From contig CAKUPP010000025.1 in the NCBI GenBank assembly GCA_934675165.1, forward strand, positions 1 to 14,106: a stretch of DNA of 14,106 nucleotides, written 5' to 3'. The notes under the pieces were generated by a model. The model was not told the DNA's origin, made no database searches, and saw only the letters and a program-made list of their open reading frames with translations. The position numbers and the translations under genes were made by a program. This document shows positions 7,162-14,106 of this stretch, one piece after another. Position 1 is the stretch's first letter. Each line of letters starts with the position of its first letter. The DNA is from an uncultured Eubacteriales bacterium. Lineage in GTDB: Bacteria; Bacillota; Clostridia; Oscillospirales; Acutalibacteraceae.

Positions 7162-7632
7162 TTGTTTGATAATGATAAATATTTGGTTTCACCTCAAACC
7201 GGTAAAGTGGTTTCAATAAGGAAAATACCAGATGATGTGTTTTCAGAAAAAATTTTGGGTGATGGTGTAGCAGTTATTCCTACTGAAGACGAAGTTTGTT
7301 CTCCTGTGAATGGGGTAGTAGCTCAAATTGCTGAAACAGGTCATGCGTTTTGTATAAAATCTGACGATGGGCTTGAGATTTTGATTCATTTGGGAGTAGA
7401 TACAGTTGCTTTAAAGGGGCAGGGATTTAAATCTCTTGTTTCCGTTGGTCAAAAAATAAAAGCAGGTGAAATTATAGCTTATGAAGATGTTAAGTTTGTT
7501 GAAAAAAAAGGCTACCATACTCATACTGCTATTGTAATTACCAATATGACTGCAGTTGAAGAAATTTGCTGTACTGAAGGGCCTGTAGAAGCGGGAGTAA
7601 CAAAAATAATTTCTTACAAGAAAAAAATATAA
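7162..7632 (+). CDS. PTS glucose-type IIA protein
   Basis: A 156-aa protein of the IIA-Glc (Crr-like) family that relays phosphate from HPr to the IIB domain of the permease. LEILIHLGVDTVALKG (71-86) holds the phosphorylated His76, and GHAF holds the supporting His61. The usual SPVNGVV string is at 47-53. It starts with TTG at 7162, supported by GAGGAGAT (7146-7153) 8 nt upstream; that site overlaps the ptsI stop codon. It is a stand-alone protein with only a short N-terminal extension. The IIBC gene begins 24 nt after its stop, so the pair forms one transporter. Confidence 0.94.
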   Translation: MFDNDKYLVSPQTGKVVSIRKIPDDVFSEKILGDGVAVIPTEDEVCSPVNGVVAQIAETGHAFCIKSDDGLEILIHLGVDTVALKGQGFKSLVSVGQKIKAGEIIAYEDVKFVEKKGYHTHTAIVITNMTAVEEICCTEGPVEAGVTKIISYKKKI

Positions 7633-7656
7633 AAATTTTAGAAAGTGGTGATTGCG

Positions 7657-9273
7657 GTGATTGAAAAAAAATCTTATTTTAGCACGTTGCAACGATTAGG
7701 GCACTCATTTATGTTTCCTGTGTCATTTTTACCAATAGCTGGGCTTTTGCTCGGAATAGGTGCGTCACTTTCCAATACTACCATGATTTCTTCTTATGGT
7801 CTGGAGTGGCTTTTAGGTGATGGAACAATTCTTAATTTTATACTTGTGATTATGAAAAGTGCTGGTAGTATAATTTTTACAAATTTACCTCTTATTTTTG
7901 CTATAGGTGTAGCGATTGGTATGTCAGATCAAGAAAAAGGTGTGGCTGCCATGTCGGCTGTAATAGGTTTTTTATCAATGCATGCTACAATTAGTGCACT
8001 TTTGAGTCTTACAGGAAAATTAGATTATGGCCGAATGCTCCCCGGGACGCTCGCAAATGTTTGTGGGATAAAATCTTTGGAAATGGGAGTTTTTGGTGGC
8101 ATAATTGTTGGTATAGGTGTAGCATCGCTCCACAACAAATACTATAAAATTAAATTACCTGATGTTATTTCTTTTTTTGGTGGTGTTAGGTTTATCCCAA
8201 TAATTTCTTCAACTGTATATATTTTTGTGGGTGCATTAATGTTTTTTATTTGGCCGCAGATCCAATTTGGAATGAGTGTTCTTGGAAATATAGTGGCAGC
8301 GTCACATTATGCTGGGACATTTGTTTATGGTGTTATTGAGAGAGCTCTTATTCCATTTGGACTTCATCACGTGTTTTATATGCCATTTTGGCAAACAGGC
8401 ATTGGCGGTTCTGCATTCGTAGATAACAAATATATTACTGGAGCACAAAATATATTTTTTGCTGAGCTAGCTTCACAGACAACAGAACATTTTAGCGTAA
8501 TTGCTACAAGATTTATGACCGGAAAATTTCCATTTATGATTTTTGGACTTCCTGCAGCTGCATTGGCAATGTATAATACAGCTAAACCGGAGAAAAAAAA
8601 GGTGATAAGTGGATTGCTTTTATCAGCTGCAATAACTTCAATGTTAACTGGTATTACCGAGCCACTTGAATTTACGTTTTTGTTTGTGGCACCTGTTCTT
8701 TATGGAATTCATTGTGTGTTTGCTGGAATTTCTTTTATGGTAATGCATATCCTAAATGTAGCAGTTGGAATGACTTTTTCTGGCGGGGTTATAGATTTGA
8801 TTCTTTTTGGTGTAATGCAAGGAAATGAGAAAACAAATTGGATTTATATTATCTTTGTGGGAATAATATATGCTGTTTTATATTATTTTGTATTTAGATA
8901 TGCGATACTTAAGTTTAATTTAATTACTCCTGGTAGAGAATCAGATGGTTTGGAGTCTAAATTATATACTCGAAAAGATTATGAAGAGGCCAAAAATCTA
9001 GACAATAAAAGCCAAGCAAATACATCGCAAATGATAATAGAAGGCCTGGGCGGAGAAGAAAATATAGAAGTTATTGAATGTTGTGCTACCAGGCTTAGAG
9101 TAAAAGTTTTTGATGCATCAAAAGTAATTGGTGATATTTTAAAGGAGAGCGGTGCAGCTGGAGTAATTGTAAAAGGAAATGGCGTTCAGGTTGTATATGG
9201 GCCCAAAGTTACTGTTATAAAATCTGAATTGTGTGATTATCTTGTAAGTATAGGATCTAAAATATCAATATAA
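7657..9273 (+). CDS. PTS glucose-family IIBC permease
   Basis: An integral membrane sugar transporter that phosphorylates its substrate during uptake; 538 aa from the GTG chosen here. The IIC domain (about 1-420) begins with LQRLGHSFMFPVSFLPIAG and has multiple hydrophobic segments, MGVFGGIIVG, GLHHVFYMPFW and the substrate-site string GITEPLEF. After a hydrophilic linker, the C-terminal IIB domain (about 455-538) holds the phosphorylated cysteine in CCATRLRVKV, the second of the two Cys (Cys476 from this start). The GTG at 7657 has AAAGTGGTGA (7642-7651) 5 nt upstream; a GTG at 7645 would add four residues. The family includes glucose, maltose and N-acetylglucosamine carriers. The layout resembles PtsG most, but I cannot fix the sugar. 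Confidence 0.94.
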   Translation: MIEKKSYFSTLQRLGHSFMFPVSFLPIAGLLLGIGASLSNTTMISSYGLEWLLGDGTILNFILVIMKSAGSIIFTNLPLIFAIGVAIGMSDQEKGVAAMSAVIGFLSMHATISALLSLTGKLDYGRMLPGTLANVCGIKSLEMGVFGGIIVGIGVASLHNKYYKIKLPDVISFFGGVRFIPIISSTVYIFVGALMFFIWPQIQFGMSVLGNIVAASHYAGTFVYGVIERALIPFGLHHVFYMPFWQTGIGGSAFVDNKYITGAQNIFFAELASQTTEHFSVIATRFMTGKFPFMIFGLPAAALAMYNTAKPEKKKVISGLLLSAAITSMLTGITEPLEFTFLFVAPVLYGIHCVFAGISFMVMHILNVAVGMTFSGGVIDLILFGVMQGNEKTNWIYIIFVGIIYAVLYYFVFRYAILKFNLITPGRESDGLESKLYTRKDYEEAKNLDNKSQANTSQMIIEGLGGEENIEVIECCATRLRVKVFDASKVIGDILKESGAAGVIVKGNGVQVVYGPKVTVIKSELCDYLVSIGSKISI

Positions 9274-9534
9274 AGTAATTTTGTAAATATGTTTGTCGTG
9301 TTATATATATATATCGAATGTTATTTACTTGGTTTAAATTTGTAAAAATTTTAAATTGTTGTTTTAAAACTATTTTTAATGTAATAAATTTATTTAATTG
9401 TTACTGAGTTAAATAGATAAATTAGGTATAAATTTTTATCTAAGTGATACTCTATTATAATAATGGAATATAATAAACGGTTTTTTTGTAGTTATTTATG
9501 AGTGTGAAAAAAATTAAGATGGAGAATTAAAATT
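9274..9534. other. AT-rich intergenic region after the PTS operon
   Basis: This stretch has 261 nt and no gene. It contains an (AT)6 run (about 9303-9314), an AT-only inverted repeat (about 9333-9356) and a TATAAT (9456-9461) that could be the -10 of the next gene, though no good -35 lies 17 bp upstream. I see no convincing intrinsic terminator for the PTS operon here. Confidence 0.4.
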
Positions 9535-10272
9535 ATGAATAGAATAAAAATTTTAAAATTACTTGGTTTATCAGGTATAATTTTGTTTGTCGGAAATAAT
9601 CTATTTACACGTGCGATTAAGCCATATCAGCAAAGTAGGGAATGTGATAAATCTTGTTTGAAAAGTTTTTGGCATCCATATGGGGCGATGGGAATGCAAT
9701 TTACAGATTTGATGAATTTACGTGATAGTGTAGCTAAAATATCTCCGACAGCGAGTGATAATTTAGCTCAAAATAATGAGGTATTAAGGTTGAACGCAGA
9801 TGGTGAGCCTGAAGAGTATGATTTGAATTATATTTTTAGCCTTATTAATTGCGAAGGGCTAAACGATGTTATTAGTTTTGAAAAAGTAAAAAATAATATA
9901 GCTAACTATTTTGAACATAGGGATTCATTTATTACTGCTTGGTGTAAATTAGAAGATTCCGATAATGAAAGCATTGCTAAGTTAAGTATTGCTAAGTATA
10001 TGTTACGCGACATATTGTTAAGAAATAATCGTTCACAGATGGTTGATAAGTGCTTTGGTATAATTGACAGGAACAAGAATAAAAGTAGTTTTACAATATC
10101 GGTAAAAGATGATTCTTCTCGCAATAATGTTGGTAAAAAAACGGCAGAACTATTAGTTACTATTGATAACTTAAGTGAAGATGATCAAGAAATTATGGAG
10201 GAAATAGCAGATTCTTGTGACTTGGCATATGATTCTGACATACGACCGAATGTATTTGTTTTTGATTTTTAA
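9535..10272 (+). CDS. Unrecognised membrane-anchored protein
   Basis: A 245-aa protein that I do not recognise. Residues 1-9 are basic and 10-22 hydrophobic (GLSGIILFVGNNL). This looks like a membrane anchor or uncleaved signal, with the remainder outside the cell. Two cysteines (37 and 41, in CDKSC) follow the anchor, and the C-terminal third is acidic. No repeats or catalytic motifs are visible apart from a short SIAKLSIAKY duplication (146-155). The ATG has GGAGAA (9521-9526) 8 nt upstream. The gene stands alone between the PTS operon and tRNA-Leu, with a strong hairpin after it. Ordinary codon use and the ribosome site make it a real gene; its function is open. Confidence 0.8.
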   Translation: MNRIKILKLLGLSGIILFVGNNLFTRAIKPYQQSRECDKSCLKSFWHPYGAMGMQFTDLMNLRDSVAKISPTASDNLAQNNEVLRLNADGEPEEYDLNYIFSLINCEGLNDVISFEKVKNNIANYFEHRDSFITAWCKLEDSDNESIAKLSIAKYMLRDILLRNNRSQMVDKCFGIIDRNKNKSSFTISVKDDSSRNNVGKKTAELLVTIDNLSEDDQEIMEEIADSCDLAYDSDIRPNVFVFDF

Positions 10273-10310
10273 AATTACAAATTTTTATAGTTTTTGTTTT
10301 TTATCATTAA

Positions 10311-10354
10311 CAAGCAATCTGGTTTGTGGTTTGTTTTTTAAACCAGATTGCTTG
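10311..10354 (+). terminator. 15-bp hairpin after the unknown gene
   Basis: CAAGCAATCTGGTTT (10311-10325) pairs perfectly with AAACCAGATTGCTTG (10340-10354) around a 14-nt T-rich loop. No T-run follows the stem on either strand, so termination would be atypical. The placement 38 nt after the stop still favours a terminator or an mRNA-stabilising 3' structure. Confidence 0.5.
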
Positions 10355-10406
10355 AAAGGTATTTAAATTTGCATCAATAACATAGTAAATTTATAAAAAT
10401 ATTTAC

Positions 10407-10435
10407 TTGAAAAAATTAATTACGTAGTATAAAAT
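10407..10435 (+). promoter_or_regulatory. Promoter of tRNA-Leu
   Basis: TTGAAA (10407-10412) and TAAAAT (10430-10435) are 17 bp apart. This places the start near 10442, about a dozen bases before the mature tRNA. Confidence 0.6.
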
Positions 10436-10454
10436 ATAACCGTGTTACTTATAT

Positions 10455-10541
10455 GCGGACATGGCGAAATTGGTAGACGCGCATGGCTCAGGTCCATGTG
10501 AATGAAAATTCTTGCAGGTTCGATTCCTGTTGTCCGCACCA
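10455..10541 (+). tRNA. tRNA-Leu (anticodon CAG)
   Basis: An 87-nt class II tRNA. The acceptor stem is GCGGACA (10455-10461) with TGTCCGC (10531-10537), followed by A and an encoded CCA. The anticodon arm is CATGG, loop CTCAGGT, CCATG, which gives anticodon CAG at 10489-10491, decoding CUG. The long variable arm and the T arm (GCAGG TTCGATT CCTGT) are intact. tRNA-Leu genes are common integration sites, but I see no second copy of its 3' end in the window. Confidence 0.97.
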
Positions 10542-10547
10542 GGTATC

Positions 10548-10620
10548 ATCTGAAGGCAGTTCGCGTGCGAAGCTAAAAGTAAATTGTTTTCTTTTACACT
10601 TGCGTTTTTAACCTTCAGGT
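10548..10620 (+). other. Structured element downstream of tRNA-Leu
   Basis: An outer stem ATCTGAAGG (10548-10556) with CCTTCAGGT (10612-10620) encloses two smaller hairpins: TTCG-CGTG-CGAA (10560-10571) and GTAAA/TTTAC farther in. The loop side ends in GTTTTTAA. It could be the tRNA 3' trailer and terminator, or a small structured RNA. No coding frame here is supported. Confidence 0.35.
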
Positions 10621-10651
10621 CCCTATTGGTTATTCGTGCCAAAGACAAAAC

Positions 10652-10680
10652 TTTATAAATTTGCAGATATATGCTATAAT
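10652..10680 (+). promoter_or_regulatory. Promoter of the tandem ATPase-nuclease array
   Basis: A strong extended -10, TGCTATAAT (10672-10680), has a weak -35, TTTATA (10652-10657), 17 bp upstream. Transcription near 10687 would exclude the GTG at 10636 as a start for the first array gene. No equivalent promoter precedes copies 2 and 3. Confidence 0.65.
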
Positions 10681-10707
10681 GAATCTACTATACAGGAGGT
10701 TTTTATT

Positions 10708-12273
10708 ATGGCATATTTTTTAAATAACGATTTTAAAAATAACGAATTTGAACTTGCATCAAGGGATAAATTCTTTGTTGATAAAACAAGTTTAATTGAA
10801 AAAATAAATTCTTTAATAGGAATAAAAGATCGATTTGTGTGTATAACGCGCCCACGACGTTTTGGAAAAACATTAAATGCCATGATGTTAGCTTCGTATT
10901 ATTCTAAAAACGCTGATTTTAAATACTTATTTGATAAACTTAAAGTTAGTAAGAGTGACTCGTATTTGGAGCATCTGAATAAACACAATGTAATTTATAT
11001 GACATTTAATCAGCTGCCAAGTGCCAACTGCACATATGAAGATTTTATTGGTCGCTACACGTCTTTTTTAGTAAAGGATTTAAAAGAAATATGTCCTGAA
11101 ATTGAAGTTAATGAAAAAATGCTTTTGTCTGATATGTTTGATTATGTATATCAAAAACAAGGCGACAGTTTTATTTTTATTTTGGATGAATGGGACTACA
11201 TATTCAATAACAGTTTATTTTCAGAGAGCGATAGAAAAGCATTTTTAGAATTTTTAAGAGATTTGCTAAAAGATAAACCGTATGTAGAACTTGCGTATAT
11301 GACTGGAGTGCTGCCAATTGCTAAGTATTCATCAGGATCAGCTCTTAATATGTTTAAGGAATACAATATGTTAAATGATAGCAAATATGATAAATATTTT
11401 GGATTTACTATTGCCGAGGTGGAAAATTTAAGCAAAAAACAAAACAAAATTACTTTTGACGAATTAAAATCTTGGTATGATGGATATAAAACTTTTTCTG
11501 GTTTAGAGGTATTTAATCCACGGTCAGTTGTTTATGCACTCAGTGATGGCATTTGCCAAAGTTACTGGACAAATACAGGACCAATGGACGAAATAAGCTA
11601 CTACATCGAAAATAATGTTGAAGAAATTCAAAATGATATAGTTCAGATGGTGTCAGGGATTCCTGTGAATATTTATTTAGAAGGGTACAGTGCTGAGCAG
11701 ATAAACTTAAACACTCGTGATGAAATACTTTCTGCGATGACTGTTTATGGATTTTTGAGCTATCACGATGAAACTTTAACAATTCCGAACAAAGAACTTC
11801 GAATGAAATTCGACTATTCACTTAAAAATCATCAAATGGGAGCAATTTCAAAATTAGTTTTAAAGTCAAATCAAATGCTTGAAGCAACTCTAAGGAAAGA
11901 TACTGAAACGATGGAACAGCTGATTCAAGAAGCTCATGATATAAATATACCAGTTATAAAATATAATGATGAAAATTCTTTGGCATGCGTAGTTACGCTT
12001 GTATATTTAAGTGCGAGAACAAAATATACAATTGTGAGAGAAATGGAAGCTGGTGCTGGAAAAGCAGATTTTATTTTCTACCCAAATGACAAAAGCAAGC
12101 CATCATTTATACTAGAGCTTAAAAAGAATTCAACGCCGGATGAAGCACTAAAACAAATTAAAGAAAAAAGGTATGCTACTGCATTAAAAGGCTATAACGG
12201 TCCAAAGCTAGCTGTTGGAATTTCTTACGATGAAAAACTTAAAAAGCACAGTGTGAAAATCGAAGATATTTAA
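10708..12273 (+). CDS. AAA-ATPase-like / PD-(D/E)XK protein, array copy 1
   Basis: A 521-aa protein of the family formerly called DUF1703: an N-terminal AAA-ATPase-like domain and a C-terminal PD-(D/E)XK nuclease-like domain (PDDEXK_9). FVDKTSLI (23-30) precedes the P-loop RPRRFGKT (48-55). The Walker B string FIFILDEWD is at 155-163. YWTNTG (286-291) is a family hallmark. The nuclease-like motif is Asp454 (KADFIF), then Glu470-x-Lys472 (ILELKK), followed by Gln483 and KRYA (487-490). There is no signal peptide or membrane segment. The ATG at 10708 has AGGAGG (10694-10699) 8 nt upstream. The family is often multi-copy in gut anaerobes. Its role is not established to my knowledge; defence, DNA transactions or mobile-element functions are guesses. 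Confidence 0.93.
   Translation: MAYFLNNDFKNNEFELASRDKFFVDKTSLIEKINSLIGIKDRFVCITRPRRFGKTLNAMMLASYYSKNADFKYLFDKLKVSKSDSYLEHLNKHNVIYMTFNQLPSANCTYEDFIGRYTSFLVKDLKEICPEIEVNEKMLLSDMFDYVYQKQGDSFIFILDEWDYIFNNSLFSESDRKAFLEFLRDLLKDKPYVELAYMTGVLPIAKYSSGSALNMFKEYNMLNDSKYDKYFGFTIAEVENLSKKQNKITFDELKSWYDGYKTFSGLEVFNPRSVVYALSDGICQSYWTNTGPMDEISYYIENNVEEIQNDIVQMVSGIPVNIYLEGYSAEQINLNTRDEILSAMTVYGFLSYHDETLTIPNKELRMKFDYSLKNHQMGAISKLVLKSNQMLEATLRKDTETMEQLIQEAHDINIPVIKYNDENSLACVVTLVYLSARTKYTIVREMEAGAGKADFIFYPNDKSKPSFILELKKNSTPDEALKQIKEKRYATALKGYNGPKLAVGISYDEKLKKHSVKIEDI
10836..11594 (+). repeat. 759-bp direct repeat, unit in copy 1
   Basis: This block is repeated at 12432-13190 (offset 1596) with no difference that I could find by reading. 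It spans the ATPase core from just before the P-loop to GPMDEI. Divergence begins abruptly at both ends. Confidence 0.93.
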
Positions 12274-12303
12274 TTTACAATACAGAAAAAAGAGGTTTTT
12301 ATT
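12096..12303 (+). repeat. 3' end and spacer repeat, copy 1
   Basis: Matches 13692-13901 with three base differences (12203, 12225, 12228) and a 2-nt length difference in the spacer. It covers the nuclease ILELKK motif, the C-terminus, the spacer and the next ribosome site. Confidence 0.88.
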
Positions 12304-13869
12304 ATGGCATATTTTCTTAACAACATAAGTGAAATAAATCAGTTTTCTAAGACTGTTAAAGAAAAATATTTTGTGGATAAATCCGAGCTAATAGAAAAAA
12401 TGAATGAATTAGTTGGAACAGCGTCCCAATATGTGTGTATAACGCGCCCACGACGTTTTGGAAAAACATTAAATGCCATGATGTTAGCTTCGTATTATTC
12501 TAAAAACGCTGATTTTAAATACTTATTTGATAAACTTAAAGTTAGTAAGAGTGACTCGTATTTGGAGCATCTGAATAAACACAATGTAATTTATATGACA
12601 TTTAATCAGCTGCCAAGTGCCAACTGCACATATGAAGATTTTATTGGTCGCTACACGTCTTTTTTAGTAAAGGATTTAAAAGAAATATGTCCTGAAATTG
12701 AAGTTAATGAAAAAATGCTTTTGTCTGATATGTTTGATTATGTATATCAAAAACAAGGCGACAGTTTTATTTTTATTTTGGATGAATGGGACTACATATT
12801 CAATAACAGTTTATTTTCAGAGAGCGATAGAAAAGCATTTTTAGAATTTTTAAGAGATTTGCTAAAAGATAAACCGTATGTAGAACTTGCGTATATGACT
12901 GGAGTGCTGCCAATTGCTAAGTATTCATCAGGATCAGCTCTTAATATGTTTAAGGAATACAATATGTTAAATGATAGCAAATATGATAAATATTTTGGAT
13001 TTACTATTGCCGAGGTGGAAAATTTAAGCAAAAAACAAAACAAAATTACTTTTGACGAATTAAAATCTTGGTATGATGGATATAAAACTTTTTCTGGTTT
13101 AGAGGTATTTAATCCACGGTCAGTTGTTTATGCACTCAGTGATGGCATTTGCCAAAGTTACTGGACAAATACAGGACCAATGGACGAAATTTTATATTAT
13201 ATAAACCAGGACATAGATTCGGTTAAAGATGACATAATAAGAATGACATCAGGTATTCCACTAGAAATAAAATTGAAGGGTTATGGAGCAGAGCAAATAG
13301 AACTAAATAATAGAAATCAAGTACTGTCTGCGATGTCAATTTACGGTTTTTTGAGTTATCACGATGAGACTTTGACTATACCAAATAAAGAACTTAGAAT
13401 AAAGTTTGACGAAGCGCTGGAAGACAAGTCAATGGGAACAATTTCAGAAATAGTTTTAAAATCAAATGAGATGCTTAAAGCTACACTAAAGAAAGATACA
13501 AAAACTATGGAAAAGATAATTCAAGAAGCTCATGATATAAATACACCAATTATAAAATATAATGACGAAAATTCCTTGGCGTGTATAATTACATTGGTTT
13601 ACTTAAGTGCTCGAAGCAAATATAAAATTGTCAGGGAAATGCCTGCAGGAATTGGTTTTGCCGATTTTATATTTTATCCGAACGACAAAAACAAGCCATC
13701 ATTTATACTAGAGCTTAAAAAGAATTCAACGCCGGATGAAGCACTAAAACAAATTAAAGAAAAAAGGTATGCTACTGCATTAAAAGGCTATAACGGTCTA
13801 AAGCTAGCTGTTGGAATTTCCTATGATGAAAAACTTAAAAAGCACAGTGTGAAAATCGAAGATATTTAA
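12304..13869 (+). CDS. AAA-ATPase-like / PD-(D/E)XK protein, array copy 2
   Basis: The same length (521 aa) and domain order as copy 1, with no net indel. Residues about 44-295, from the P-loop through GPMDEI, are identical to copy 1 in both protein and DNA. Residues 8-43 differ heavily apart from FVDKS and LIEK. Residues 297-461 are only moderately similar. The last 60 residues differ at one place (Leu499 for Pro499). The motifs are intact: RPRRFGKT, ILDEWD, ADFIF (Asp454) and ILELKK. Its ribosome site, AGAGG (12291-12295), is weaker than that of copy 1. It begins 30 nt after copy 1, without a promoter of its own, so it is probably cotranscribed. Confidence 0.93.
   Translation: MAYFLNNISEINQFSKTVKEKYFVDKSELIEKMNELVGTASQYVCITRPRRFGKTLNAMMLASYYSKNADFKYLFDKLKVSKSDSYLEHLNKHNVIYMTFNQLPSANCTYEDFIGRYTSFLVKDLKEICPEIEVNEKMLLSDMFDYVYQKQGDSFIFILDEWDYIFNNSLFSESDRKAFLEFLRDLLKDKPYVELAYMTGVLPIAKYSSGSALNMFKEYNMLNDSKYDKYFGFTIAEVENLSKKQNKITFDELKSWYDGYKTFSGLEVFNPRSVVYALSDGICQSYWTNTGPMDEILYYINQDIDSVKDDIIRMTSGIPLEIKLKGYGAEQIELNNRNQVLSAMSIYGFLSYHDETLTIPNKELRIKFDEALEDKSMGTISEIVLKSNEMLKATLKKDTKTMEKIIQEAHDINTPIIKYNDENSLACIITLVYLSARSKYKIVREMPAGIGFADFIFYPNDKNKPSFILELKKNSTPDEALKQIKEKRYATALKGYNGLKLAVGISYDEKLKKHSVKIEDI
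12432..13190 (+). repeat. 759-bp direct repeat, unit in copy 2
   Basis: The partner of 10836-11594. The bases just outside the block differ at once: T10835 against A12431 on the left, and AAGC against TTTA on the right. Confidence 0.93.
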
Positions 13870-13901
13870 TTTACAATACAGAGAAAAAAGAGGTTTTTAT
13901 T
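13692..13901 (+). repeat. 3' end and spacer repeat, copy 2
   Basis: The partner of 12096-12303. The spacer reads CAGAGAAAAAAG where the first spacer reads CAGAAAAAAG. Confidence 0.88.
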
Positions 13902-14106
13902 ATGGCATATTTTTTAAATAACGATTTTAAAAACAACGAATTTGAACTTGCATCAAGGGATAAATTCTTTGTTGATAAAACAAGTTTAATTGAAAAAATA
14001 AATTCTTTAATAGGAATAAAAGATCGATTTGTGTGTATAACGCGCCCACGACGTTTTGGAAAAACATTAAATGCCATGATGTTAGCTTCGTATTATTCTA
14101 AAAACG
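13890..14106 (+). repeat. 5' block shared by copies 1 and 3
   Basis: Matches 10696-10912 (offset 3194) with one difference in 217 nt, including the leader from GAGG onward. Copy 2 lacks this 5' block and has its own. Confidence 0.9.
13902..14106 (+). CDS. AAA-ATPase-like protein, array copy 3 (cut by window edge)
   Basis: Only the first 68 residues are present. They include the FVDKTSLI stretch and the P-loop RPRRFGKT. The DNA matches copy 1 with a single difference (T10740 against C13934, silent), and so carries the copy 1 type of N-terminus, not that of copy 2. The spacer after copy 2 is 32 nt, nearly the same as the 30-nt spacer between copies 1 and 2. It has the same AGAGG ribosome site. 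The truncation is the window end, not a lesion. Confidence 0.9.
   Translation, partial: MAYFLNNDFKNNEFELASRDKFFVDKTSLIEKINSLIGIKDRFVCITRPRRFGKTLNAMMLASYYSKN

Noticed and set aside
10445..10648. Minus-strand 67-codon frame over tRNA-Leu
   Set aside because: It is mostly the reverse complement of the tRNA and its trailer; such frames are common artefacts.
10636..10707. N-terminal extension of array copy 1 from GTG 10636
   Set aside because: The frame runs through the promoter -10 box and the ribosome site. Copies 2 and 3 begin at the equivalent of the ATG at 10708.
10708..14106. CRISPR, transposon or prophage nature of the repeats
   Set aside because: The repeats are whole genes without spacers, terminal inverted repeats or transposase or integrase genes in view.
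10514..14106. Duplicate of the tRNA-Leu 3' end as an attachment site
   Set aside because: No second copy of the T-arm and acceptor sequence is visible in the window; it could lie beyond the right edge.

Overview
The window looks like chromosomal DNA from a low-GC, Gram-positive clostridial bacterium. The base composition is strongly AT-rich, and Shine-Dalgarno sequences are of the AGGAGG type. The gene set fits: a TepA-type ClpP-like protease, an LCP-family cell-wall enzyme, a GTP-type PEP carboxykinase, and a PTS with separate HPr, EI, IIA-Glc and IIBC proteins. One tRNA-Leu carries an encoded CCA end. I cannot name a species.

Layout: 1-480 is a gene-poor left edge with a strong inverted repeat (36-70), a second hairpin (210-246) and a possible gene remnant on the minus strand. 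tepA (481-1215, +) and an LCP glycopolymer transferase (1335-2735, -) converge on a shared bidirectional terminator. pckG (2856-4622, -) lies upstream of the LCP gene on the same strand, but the LCP gene has its own good promoter. A 403-base divergent region then separates pckG from the PTS genes: ptsH (5026), ptsI (5491), IIA (7162) and IIBC (7657-9273), all on +. An unrecognised membrane-anchored protein follows (9535-10272), then tRNA-Leu(CAG) at 10455-10541.

The right end is a tandem array of at least three genes of the AAA-ATPase-like / PD-(D/E)XK family (formerly DUF1703). Two copies are complete, at 521 aa each, and a third runs off the edge. Only the first copy has a recognisable promoter, so the array is probably one operon. 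The copies are mosaics. A 759-bp block covering the ATPase core is identical in copies 1 and 2, as far as I can read base by base. The first 43 residues and the region between the ATPase and the nuclease motif have diverged. The third copy carries the 5' block of copy 1, not that of copy 2. This is the most unusual part of the window and points to recent gene conversion or unequal crossing-over.

How the genes work together: EI takes phosphate from PEP and passes it to HPr His15, then to IIA and the IIB cysteine of the sugar permease. PEP carboxykinase interconverts oxaloacetate and PEP, so it sits naturally beside a PEP-consuming transport system. HPr appears to have Gly in place of the regulatory Ser46, so this copy should not be a target of HPr kinase. 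TepA and LCP are envelope or housekeeping functions with no evident link to the PTS.
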